Positions 1 to 6,248 of a DNA stretch of 6,836 nt are shown here, in pieces. The position numbers and the translations under genes were made by a program. Position 1 is the stretch's first letter. Each line of letters begins with the position of its first letter. Under the pieces are notes generated by a model. The model was not told the origin of the DNA. It ran no database searches and saw only the letters and a list, made by a program, of their open reading frames with translations. The DNA lies in NCBI GenBank assembly GCA_025451715.1, contig JANWJY010000038.1, forward strand, positions 1 to 6,836, written 5' to 3'. The DNA comes from Fimbriimonadaceae bacterium (lineage in GTDB: Bacteria; Armatimonadota; Fimbriimonadia; Fimbriimonadales; Fimbriimonadaceae).

Positions 1-1078
1 GCTCGACGTCCTTCCAGTTCCAAATGTCGAGGCTGACCTTCTCGTCGTCAGGGACGACGGGCGGGTCTTTCAGCGGCGGCTTGACGACGGTGGTGAACAG
101 GAGTCGGTCGGCGGCCTTGTTCCACCTTATGGATGAAGTCGGCGGAACGTACCAACTGATCGGGACCCCTTCGTCGCCTTCGTACGCGGCCCTCTTCGCG
201 GTTCCACCGCTCGTCTCGGCACAATAGACCGAGAACGACGGCTTCTCGGCCTCGTAGTTGTCCTTGTCGGTGAGGATCGCGATGCGCCTGCCGTCCTCGC
301 TCAGGGCGATCCGCGTGTACTGCGCGAGGCCCTCCATGATCGGTCGCTCCTTCTTGGCGGCGAAGTCGTAAACGAACACCCCGTGCCCAGTGACCGGCTT
401 GGGAGTGCGGACGAAGTAGAGTTTGGTGCCGAACTCGTCCCAGGCGTAGGTGCCGGTGTTCTCGAACTTGACCTCCTCGCCGGTGGCGAGGTTTCGGGCG
501 ATGTAGGTGGCGCCGTCGCCGTGGCCCTTCTTCTTCTTGGGCTCCTCTTGCTTCGGCGGCTCGCCCTCCTTGGGCTTCTCTTCGGGCTTGGCGGGCTCAG
601 GCTTGGGCGGTTCGGGCGGATAGACGATCCAGCCTGACCCCTTGCGGGCGAGGTTGTAAGAGGCCACCTTCTCGATCACGGTGGTCTCGCCGGTCGCGAG
701 GTTGAGGATGAACAGGTTGTTCTTGGGCCGGTCCTCGGGCTTAACCTTGTCGCGCGTCGCCTTAAGAGTGTCCTCGCGCTTGGGGATGATCGTTGCGACG
801 ACGAACTTTGAGTCGTCGGTGAACCGCACGCTTGTGCCCCGGTCGAACTTGTACACCTTGGAGCCGTCAGTCGCCTTCACCTCGAAAACGTTGTCGCCCT
901 CTTGCGGAGCGATCGTGAACGCGAGCCACTTGCCGTCGTTGGAGAGGTTGATCCCCGAGATCGCCTTCCACGTGTCGTAGTCGGCGTGGGTGAGCGTTTT
1001 CTTCTGCGCTGTCGCGACGGCGACGGAGAGGCACGCGACGGTCGCGAGCGCAAGTCCAAGGGCGATGGGGCGTTTCAT
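1..1078 (-). CDS. S9 family (prolyl-oligopeptidase type) peptidase, N-terminal part, cut by left edge
   Basis: Reading the minus strand from ATG at 1078-1076 gives 359 codons with no stop before the window ends. Residues 1-25 form a Sec signal peptide: K2-R3, a hydrophobic core, and a likely cut after the ATA at 22-24. From about residue 30 the protein is a WD40/TolB-like beta-propeller: ISGINLSNDGKWLAFT (40-55), then paired NLATGE blade motifs at 126-131 and 196-201, and LSEDGRRIAILTD (259-271). The stretch PPVVPDDEKVSLDIWNWKD (339-357) closely matches the propeller segment of exported S9 peptidases of the DPP/acylaminoacyl-peptidase type. The alpha/beta-hydrolase domain with the Ser-Asp-His triad lies off the left edge, so activity cannot be judged. 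Family role: cleavage of oligopeptides, often after proline, in periplasm or medium. Residues 154-188 are a Pro/Glu/Lys-rich insert. No clear Shine-Dalgarno precedes the ATG. The gene is divergent from the next one. Confidence 0.9.
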   Translation of the reverse strand, partial: MKRPIALGLALATVACLSVAVATAQKKTLTHADYDTWKAISGINLSNDGKWLAFTIAPQEGDNVFEVKATDGSKVYKFDRGTSVRFTDDSKFVVATIIPKREDTLKATRDKVKPEDRPKNNLFILNLATGETTVIEKVASYNLARKGSGWIVYPPEPPKPEPAKPEEKPKEGEPPKQEEPKKKKGHGDGATYIARNLATGEEVKFENTGTYAWDEFGTKLYFVRTPKPVTGHGVFVYDFAAKKERPIMEGLAQYTRIALSEDGRRIAILTDKDNYEAEKPSFSVYCAETSGGTAKRAAYEGDEGVPISWYVPPTSSIRWNKAADRLLFTTVVKPPLKDPPVVPDDEKVSLDIWNWKDVE

Positions 1079-1092
1079 GGCGTGTTCCGATT

Positions 1093-1126
1093 CGATAGGT
1101 CGGGTGTTGCGCGATCTTACCTATCG
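1093..1126. repeat. Perfect 8-bp inverted repeat in the divergent intergenic region (candidate operator)
   Basis: CGATAGGT at 1093-1100 is the exact reverse complement of ACCTATCG at 1119-1126. The 18-bp spacer puts the arm centres 26 bp apart, about two and a half helical turns. The repeat sits between two divergent genes and overlaps the putative minus-strand -10, where a repressor or activator dimer would be expected to act. It could also be a weak stem-loop or chance. No known regulator consensus was recognised. Confidence 0.45.
1114..1119 (-). promoter_or_regulatory. Possible -10 element for the S9 peptidase gene
   Basis: Read on the minus strand this hexamer is TAAGAT, four of six matches to TATAAT, lying 35 bases upstream of the peptidase ATG. 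It would give a leader of roughly 29 bases. No -35 hexamer is visible at 16-18 bp spacing (the region is CCCGCG), so this is a weak call from sequence alone. It overlaps the right part of the inverted repeat at 1093-1126. Confidence 0.3.
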
Positions 1127-1156
1127 CACAGCGGCCCGCGGGCGTCTGAACTCTTG

Positions 1157-1162
1157 TACAAT
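1157..1162 (+). promoter_or_regulatory. Possible -10 element overlapping the DUF1592 start codon
   Basis: TACAAT here matches five of six TATAAT positions and stands out in otherwise GC-rich sequence. Its last two bases are the first two of the chosen ATG at 1161. If it is a real -10, transcription would begin near 1169, downstream of that ATG, so either the hexamer is not functional or the true start lies further in. No -35 is visible at the right spacing. Confidence 0.25.
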
Positions 1163-3500
1163 GGGCTGCATCCGAGACCTCGGAACCGACCTCATCAAAC
1201 GCGCTTCCGGCCTTGCCTTTGCCGGCGGTCTGGTGTGGTTCGCCGCGACCGCCTCTCCCGGCGCGCCGCAGGATCCGAACGATGCGAAGCTCCAAAGCGA
1301 GTTCACGTCCGTGGTCAAGCCGCTCTTGACCAAGTACTGCGCGTCGTGCCACGGTGGTTCCGCGCCGACAGGGGGTTTCAACCTTGCTGGGGTTTCTGCG
1401 CTGGCACAGGTCCGGGCGGAGCCGGCGCGTTGGAAGCGTCTGCGGGAGTATGTAGCGACCGCGCACATGCCGCCTCCGGCGTCGCTTCAGCCGAGCAGCG
1501 CGGAGCGAAAAAAGATAACCGAGTGGGTGGACGCGCTGCTGGGAGGTCGAAAATCGGGCGACCCAGGGCGCGTGACGATCCGCAGGCTCAACCGCAGCGA
1601 GTACAACAACACGGTCCGCGACCTGCTGTACCTGGACGCCGCGCCAGCCGAGGACTTTCCTAGCGACGACGTCGGCTACGGTTTCGACAACATCGGCGAC
1701 GTGCTCTCCGTCTCGCCACTCTTAATGGAGAAGTACATCCAGGCGGCAGAACGGCTGGCGGCGGCGGCGATTGTGATACCTCTCAACCGGACGGTCAAGT
1801 TCGAGGCAGCGGAGTTCGGCGAGATCGATGGTTCCTCGCTAGTGGACGGCGGCGACCGCAACTTCTTTACGAACGGTTTCATGGGCGCGCCCCACGAGTT
1901 CCCCGCCGACGGCGACTACGTGGTCCGCGCGATGGCGTTCGGACAGCAGGCGGGACCGGAGGTCTGCAAGATGGCGTTCCGCGTGGACGGCAGGCAGGTG
2001 CAGGTGGTGGACGTGGCAGCGGTGCGCGCCGCGCCAGGGACATACCAGGTGCCGCTCAAGCTCAAAAAGGGGCCACACCGGGTCGAAGTCGGATTCATCA
2101 ACGACTACTACAACCCGCAGGCAGCGGATCCGACCCAGCGGGACAGGAACCTTGTTATTCAGTACTACGAGATCGCCGGCCCGATCGGGACCGAAAGGGC
2201 TTTGCCCGATTCGCATACCGGACTGATCACGGCCTACCCGGGGACATTGGAACATACTGCGGCGGCGCGAAAGGTGATCGGCGACTTCGCGCGGCGAGCG
2301 TTCCGCCGGCCGGTGACGCAGCAGGAGCTCGACAAGCTCGTCGCGATCTACCAAATGGTCAGGGGGAAGGGAGACCCGTATGAGCGCGGAATCCAGGTCG
2401 CGGTGACCGCGGTGCTCGCGTCCCCGAGCTTCGTGTTCCGCACTGAGCTGGACGCGAAGCCGTCCTCCAGTGGCACGGAGCTGATCGGGGAGTACGCGAT
2501 GGCCTCGCGGCTGAGCTACTTCCTGTGGTCATCGATGCCCGATGAAGAGCTCTTCGCCCTTGCGGCGGACGGGCGGCTGAGCGATCCGAAGGTGCTGGAG
2601 GCGCAGGTCGATCGGATGCTGAAGAGCCCGAAGGCCAAGGCTCTTGCCGACGACTTCGCTGCGCAGTGGCTGAACCTACGCTTGCTCGAAACGATGACCC
2701 CGGACTCCAAGGTCTTCGCCGGGTGGACCGACCAGATCAGGCAGGACATGGTCACGGAGACCAAGACGTACTTCCTGGACGTGGTCGCAAACGACCGCAG
2801 CATCGTAAGCTTCCTCGACTCGGACTACACGTTCGTGAACGAGCGGCTGGCGAGGCACTACGGCCTGAGCGCGGTGACCGGGGACCAGTTTCGGCGCGTG
2901 CAGCTCACCGACGGCAAGAGGGGCGGGCTGGTGACTCAGGGGAGCGCGCTGACCGTCACCAGCAACCCGAACCGGACTTCGCCGGTCAAGCGCGGCAAGT
3001 GGATCCTCGACAACATCCTGGGTGGCACGCCGCCTCCACCGCCGCCCGACGTGGGTGTGATCGAGGACAGCGCCAAGGCGATGGAGACGGCCTCGTTGCG
3101 CGAGCGGATGGTGCAGCACCGGCGCGACCCCGCTTGTGCTGGATGCCACGCCCAAATGGACCCGCTCGGTTTCGCGCTCGAGAACTTCGACGGAGTGGGC
3201 AAGTGGCGGGAGAAGGACGGCAAGTGGGACATCGACGACTCGGGCGTGCTGCCAGACGGCACGAAGTTCTCGGGTGCGGACGGGCTGAGAAAGCTCCTGC
3301 TCAAGCGCAAAGACGACTTCACCGAGGTGCTGTCCAGTAAACTCCTGACCTACGCGCTAGGCCGCGGGCTCGAGGTCGCCGACCGGCCGACGGTGCAACG
3401 AATCGGAGAGCGCGCCGTCAAGAACGGGTACAGGTTCTCCGAGCTCATCAAGGGCGTGGTGGTGAGCGACGCGTTTAGGAAGAGGCTGGCAGAGAAATGA
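1161..3500 (+). CDS. DUF1592 multidomain exported di-haem c-type cytochrome protein (PSCyt-type)
   Basis: A 779-aa protein. Residues about 14-35 are a hydrophobic export segment ending ATASPGAPQD. Then come a cytochrome-c-like domain (about 42-125) with haem motif C60-A-S-C63-H64; DUF1587 (138 to about 200, TIRRLNRSEYNNTVRDLL); a carbohydrate-binding-module-like beta domain (about 212-345) ending in DRNLVIQYYEIAGP; DUF1595 (about 368-430, FARRAFRRPVTQQEL); DUF1592 (about 440-570, ASRLSYFLWSSMPDEEL); DUF1588 (about 585-685) with six prolines at 624-629 and a second haem motif C659-A-G-C662-H663 followed by MDPLGFALENFDG; and DUF1585 to the end. Order and length fit full-length family members, whose substrate is unknown. 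Two CxxCH sites imply covalent haem and a role outside the cytoplasmic membrane. ATG 1161 was chosen because the open frame reaching back to 990 would overlap the divergent gene; in-frame GTG 1104, TTG 1107 and GTG 1233 are alternatives. No clear Shine-Dalgarno is seen. Family call firm, start moderate. Confidence 0.92.
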   Translation: MGCIRDLGTDLIKRASGLAFAGGLVWFAATASPGAPQDPNDAKLQSEFTSVVKPLLTKYCASCHGGSAPTGGFNLAGVSALAQVRAEPARWKRLREYVATAHMPPPASLQPSSAERKKITEWVDALLGGRKSGDPGRVTIRRLNRSEYNNTVRDLLYLDAAPAEDFPSDDVGYGFDNIGDVLSVSPLLMEKYIQAAERLAAAAIVIPLNRTVKFEAAEFGEIDGSSLVDGGDRNFFTNGFMGAPHEFPADGDYVVRAMAFGQQAGPEVCKMAFRVDGRQVQVVDVAAVRAAPGTYQVPLKLKKGPHRVEVGFINDYYNPQAADPTQRDRNLVIQYYEIAGPIGTERALPDSHTGLITAYPGTLEHTAAARKVIGDFARRAFRRPVTQQELDKLVAIYQMVRGKGDPYERGIQVAVTAVLASPSFVFRTELDAKPSSSGTELIGEYAMASRLSYFLWSSMPDEELFALAADGRLSDPKVLEAQVDRMLKSPKAKALADDFAAQWLNLRLLETMTPDSKVFAGWTDQIRQDMVTETKTYFLDVVANDRSIVSFLDSDYTFVNERLARHYGLSAVTGDQFRRVQLTDGKRGGLVTQGSALTVTSNPNRTSPVKRGKWILDNILGGTPPPPPPDVGVIEDSAKAMETASLRERMVQHRRDPACAGCHAQMDPLGFALENFDGVGKWREKDGKWDIDDSGVLPDGTKFSGADGLRKLLLKRKDDFTEVLSSKLLTYALGRGLEVADRPTVQRIGERAVKNGYRFSELIKGVVVSDAFRKRLAEK
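3477..3485 (+). promoter_or_regulatory. Purine-rich ribosome-binding candidate for the DUF1552 gene
   Basis: AGGAAGAGG ends 11 bases before the ATG at 3497, inside the last codons of the upstream gene. It contains GGA and GAGG cores, though spacing is on the long side. With the ATGA overlap, reinitiation by ribosomes finishing the upstream gene may matter more. Confidence 0.35.
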
Positions 3501-4834
3501 GCACGATCTCGCGAAGGTCGCTTTTGAAGGGCATCGGAACGGCGGTGGCGCTGCCGATGCTCGAGTCGATGCTGCCTCTGACCGCGCTCGCCCAGAGCGT
3601 CGCGCGGCCCAACCGAATGGCGTTCCTGTTCGTGCCTAACGGCGTGAACATGGACGCGTGGCGCCCGACCACAGTCGGCACCGGATTCGAGCTTCCGGAG
3701 ACGTTGCAGCCCCTAGCTAAAGTGAAAGATTCCGTCAGCGTGCTGACCGGGTTGTCGCAAAGGAACGCATTCGCGCTCGGCGACGGGCCGGGTGACCACG
3801 CGCGCTCGACGGCGGTGTGGCTGACGGGGGTCCACCCTCTCAAGACCGAGGGCGCAGACATCCGGGTCGGGATCTCGGTCGACCAGGTTGCAGCGCAGGC
3901 GATTGGCGACAAGACGAAGTTCGCCTCGCTGGAGATCGGCTGCGAGAAGGGCGCGATGGCGGGCAACTGCGACTCGGGCTACTCGTGCGCTTATTCGAGC
4001 TCGATCTCGTGGCGCGGGGCGAGCACGCCGAACAGCAAGGAGGTCAGTCCGCGGGCAGTCTTTGAACGGCTCTTTGGTAATGGAAAGGACTTCGAAGAGA
4101 CCGAGAGCAAGGCCAAGCGCGACATGTACCAGAAGAGCGTTCTGGACTTTGTGCTGGAGGACGCCGCGCGGCTGAAGTCGCAGCTCGGCACCCGCGACCA
4201 GCAGAAGCTCGAGGAGTACCTTTCGAGCGTGCGAGACATCGAAAAGCGGCTCTCGGCGTTCGAGGGCCGACAAAACCAGGAGGTCTTAGCGGGTGTGGCT
4301 ATCCCGGCGAAGGGGATTCCGCGCGACCGTGGCGAGCACATCCGGCTGCTGAGCGACATGATGGTGCTGGCGTTTCAGACCGACATGACGCGGATCTGCA
4401 CGTTCATGTTCGCCAACGACGGCAGCAACCGCGCCTACCCTGAGATCCAGATCGCCGAAGGGCACCACGACATCTCGCACCACGGCAAGGAGGAGTACAA
4501 GCTGAACAAGAAGAAGCGCATCGACGCTTTCCACGTCCAGCAGCTCGCGTACCTGCTCGAGAAGATGCAGTCGATCAAGGAGGTCGAGGGGACGCTGCTC
4601 GACAACTCCATGCTCGTCTTCGGGGCGGGAATCAGCGACGGCGACCGCCACAACCACGACGACCTCCCGATCCTGCTCTGCGGCGGTGGCGGCGGGCGTC
4701 TGCCCGCGGCTGCGCACCACAAGTTTGCGAACAACACGCCCATGAACAACCTGTTCGTGACGATGCTGGACAAGGTGGGGGTTGACGTCGAGAAGCTGGG
4801 CGACAGCAACGGGGAACTCAAAGAGCTGCTGTAG
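3497..4834 (+). CDS. DUF1552 (HXXSHH family) Tat-exported protein
   Basis: A 445-aa protein whose ATG overlaps the preceding TGA (ATGA, 3497-3500), so the two are translationally coupled. The N-terminus has a twin-arginine signal, S5-R6-R7-S8-L9-L10-K11, then a hydrophobic stretch with a likely cut near ALA 30-32. The mature part shows the DUF1552 signatures: MAFLFVPNGVNMDAW (41-55); GDHARSTAVWLTG (99-111); a conserved three-cysteine region (C149, C158, C164, around GNCDSGYSCAY); a helical, possibly coiled-coil section (about 202-258); the naming motif H324-D-I-S327-H328-H329; and FGAGISDGDRHNHDDLPILLCGG (375-397). From what I know, the related DUF1501 group has an alkaline-phosphatase/sulfatase-like fold, so the His/Asp-rich motifs may bind metal; that is inference. 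Tat export suggests folding, and perhaps cofactor loading, before secretion. Length is normal and no key motif is missing. The biochemical role is unknown; partnership with the adjacent DUF1592 protein is the recurrent genomic arrangement of both families. Confidence 0.93.
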   Translation: MSTISRRSLLKGIGTAVALPMLESMLPLTALAQSVARPNRMAFLFVPNGVNMDAWRPTTVGTGFELPETLQPLAKVKDSVSVLTGLSQRNAFALGDGPGDHARSTAVWLTGVHPLKTEGADIRVGISVDQVAAQAIGDKTKFASLEIGCEKGAMAGNCDSGYSCAYSSSISWRGASTPNSKEVSPRAVFERLFGNGKDFEETESKAKRDMYQKSVLDFVLEDAARLKSQLGTRDQQKLEEYLSSVRDIEKRLSAFEGRQNQEVLAGVAIPAKGIPRDRGEHIRLLSDMMVLAFQTDMTRICTFMFANDGSNRAYPEIQIAEGHHDISHHGKEEYKLNKKKRIDAFHVQQLAYLLEKMQSIKEVEGTLLDNSMLVFGAGISDGDRHNHDDLPILLCGGGGGRLPAAAHHKFANNTPMNNLFVTMLDKVGVDVEKLGDSNGELKELL

Positions 4835-4848
4835 GTCCCCCGACCATG

Positions 4849-4854
4849 TAAACT
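4849..4854 (+). promoter_or_regulatory. Weak -10-like hexamer upstream of the sugar-transporter genes
   Basis: TAAACT lies in the 40-bp gap between the DUF1552 stop and the lipoprotein ATG, preceded by ATG. It would place a transcription start near 4861 and leave a leader of about 14 bases. No -35 is seen, and the gap has no convincing terminator (only a 4-bp GGTC/GACC stem with no T run). Read-through from the upstream pair is therefore equally possible. Confidence 0.25.
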
Positions 4855-4861
4855 CCGGCCC

Positions 4862-4873
4862 GAGGCTAGAAGG
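4862..4873 (+). promoter_or_regulatory. Ribosome-binding region of the solute-binding lipoprotein gene
   Basis: GAGG at 4862-4865 is nine bases from the ATG at 4875, a usable Shine-Dalgarno distance. A second purine run, AGAAGG (4868-4873), ends only one base before the ATG and is too close to act alone. This supports the ATG at 4875 over the in-frame ATG at 4782 inside the preceding gene. Confidence 0.5.
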
Positions 4874-4874
4874 C

Positions 4875-6248
4875 ATGAAGACCAGAGTTTTTGGGTTGTT
4901 GTCGCTGTCGGTTTTGTTGGTCGGGTGCGCGGGCACTGAGACGACCGAGGAGATCGCGGGAGGTTCGACGTCGGGCGCACCGAAGGTGCAGGCAGCGACG
5001 CTCGACCTCGAGAAGCCGACCAACGGCCCAGTGACGGTCAAGGTCTTCAAAGGCGGCTATGGCGACGACTTCTTCATCGAAGCTGGACAGGAGTACGCCA
5101 AGGAGCACGGGGTCGAGGTCAACACCGAGGGCGACCCGCGGATGTGGGACCGCCTTCGTCCCGACTTCGTCGCGGGCAACCCGCCGGACGTCTCTTGGCC
5201 GGGATGGGGGATGGACTACTGGGGCCTCGTGTACGACGGTCAGGTCGAGCAGATGGACGCCTATCTTGCGATGCCATCGTACGGCCAGACAGCAGGAACG
5301 TGGCTCGACACGTTCGACGCGGACCTCCTCAAGCTCGGGCAGTACGACGGTAAGCAGTACCTCCTTCCGTTCCACGTGAACATCAACGGCTGGTGGTACA
5401 ACAAGACGGTCTTCGACAAGCACGGCTGGAAGCCGCCGGTCACATTCGACGACCTGCTCGCGCTCGGGCCGAAGATGAAGGCAGCGGGCGTCGCACCTCT
5501 CACATTCCAGGGCAAGTACCCGTACTATATGCTCTACGCGTTCATCTACCCGTGGGCGATCAGCTCGGGCGGGCTGTCGGCGTGGAACGACTGTCAGAGC
5601 CTCGTGCCGGGCGCTTGGCAGTCAGAGCACATGCTGCGCGCGGCGAAGTCGGTCGAGCAGCTGCGCGACGCGGGGTTCTTCATGGGCGGGTCGAACTCCC
5701 TGAGCCACATCCAGTCTGAGACAGAGTTCCTCAAGGGCAAGGCCGGCATGATCCCGTGCGGCACGTGGCTGTACGCCGAAATGGAGAACGCGTGGCCCCC
5801 GGGAGTGGTCGCAGAGTTCATGCTCCCGCCAGTGTATGCCAACGGCAAGGGCGACAAGACGACTGTGATGGTGGCGATCGAGCCGTTCATCGTGCCTTCG
5901 AAGGGCAAGAACAAGGACCACGGCATCAACTACTTCCGCTACATCACTTCGAAGGAAAAGGCGCTGCAGTTTGTCGAGGAGAAGGGCACGCTGATGGCGA
6001 TCAAGGGCCTCGAGGGCGCGATCTATCCACCGCACCTCAAGCGACCAGCCGAGATCTTCGACCAGGCCAAGACCAAGTGGCACTCCGAGTACCGTTTCTG
6101 GTACCCCGAGCTCGCGCAAGAGGCCGAGAAGGCGATGGCCGCGCTGCTCGAGGGCAAGATCGACGCGGCCACGTTCTGTGCGCGCCTGGAATCGAAGGCC
6201 GAAGAAGTCCGCAACAACCCGAAGATCAAGAAGCACACGGTTGGCTAG
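4875..6248 (+). CDS. ABC sugar transporter extracellular solute-binding lipoprotein (family 1)
   Basis: A 457-aa protein. Residues 1-17 form a lipoprotein signal with lipobox L15-V16-G17-C18, so the mature protein is lipidated at C18 and tethered through a flexible Gly/Ser/Thr/Glu-rich stretch (about 19-48). The body is a type-1 sugar-binding fold: VTVKVFKGGYGDD (53-65), RMWDRLRPDFVAGNPPDVSW (89-108), LLPFHVNINGWWYNKTVF (163-180, the usual interlobe 'nnW.YNK' segment), FLKGKAGMIPCGTWLYAEM (285-303), and the C-lobe helix ending YFRYITSKEKALQF (353-366). Many tryptophans and tyrosines (W108, W111, W116, W173, W174, W298) suit stacking on sugar rings. The overall pattern, especially the GMIPCGTWLYAEMENA segment, recalls NgcE-type N-acetylglucosamine/chitobiose binders, but substrate cannot be fixed by eye. 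It is followed, with overlap, by its permease. An in-frame upstream ATG at 4782 was rejected because it would bury the lipobox. Confidence 0.9.
   Translation: MKTRVFGLLSLSVLLVGCAGTETTEEIAGGSTSGAPKVQAATLDLEKPTNGPVTVKVFKGGYGDDFFIEAGQEYAKEHGVEVNTEGDPRMWDRLRPDFVAGNPPDVSWPGWGMDYWGLVYDGQVEQMDAYLAMPSYGQTAGTWLDTFDADLLKLGQYDGKQYLLPFHVNINGWWYNKTVFDKHGWKPPVTFDDLLALGPKMKAAGVAPLTFQGKYPYYMLYAFIYPWAISSGGLSAWNDCQSLVPGAWQSEHMLRAAKSVEQLRDAGFFMGGSNSLSHIQSETEFLKGKAGMIPCGTWLYAEMENAWPPGVVAEFMLPPVYANGKGDKTTVMVAIEPFIVPSKGKNKDHGINYFRYITSKEKALQFVEEKGTLMAIKGLEGAIYPPHLKRPAEIFDQAKTKWHSEYRFWYPELAQEAEKAMAALLEGKIDAATFCARLESKAEEVRNNPKIKKHTVG

Noticed and set aside
24..637. Short plus-strand open frames (67 and 84 aa) opposite the peptidase
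   Set aside because: They are complements of propeller and of the Pro/Lys insert; the Leu/Gly-rich stretch that looks like a membrane segment is simply the reverse complement of the Pro/Glu/Lys codons.
867..1466. 199-aa minus-strand open frame overlapping the peptidase start
   Set aside because: It crosses the peptidase N-terminus in another frame and the antisense of the cytochrome gene; arginine-rich shadow without motifs.
902..1663. 253-aa plus-strand open frame spanning the divergent intergenic region
   Set aside because: It is Arg/Gly-rich, overlaps the antisense of the peptidase and another frame of the cytochrome gene, and has no domain. The +1 neighbour frame holds the conserved family sequence.
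3030..3047. Six consecutive prolines as an unusual stalling element
   Set aside because: A proline run at this place is a regular feature of DUF1588-containing proteins as I know the family, so it is not specific to this gene.
4834..4845. GGTC-CCCC-GACC hairpin after the DUF1552 stop as a terminator
   Set aside because: The stem is only four base pairs and no T run follows, so it does not support an intrinsic terminator.
4286..5050. 254-aa open frame on the minus strand across the DUF1552 / lipoprotein junction
   Set aside because: It lies opposite two confidently identified genes, has a biased Val/Arg/Leu composition typical of high-GC antisense frames, and shows no recognisable domain or start signal.
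5622..6236. 204-aa minus-strand open frame opposite the solute-binding gene
   Set aside because: It is a complementary-strand shadow of a real gene; the composition reflects GC-rich third positions and no family motif is seen.
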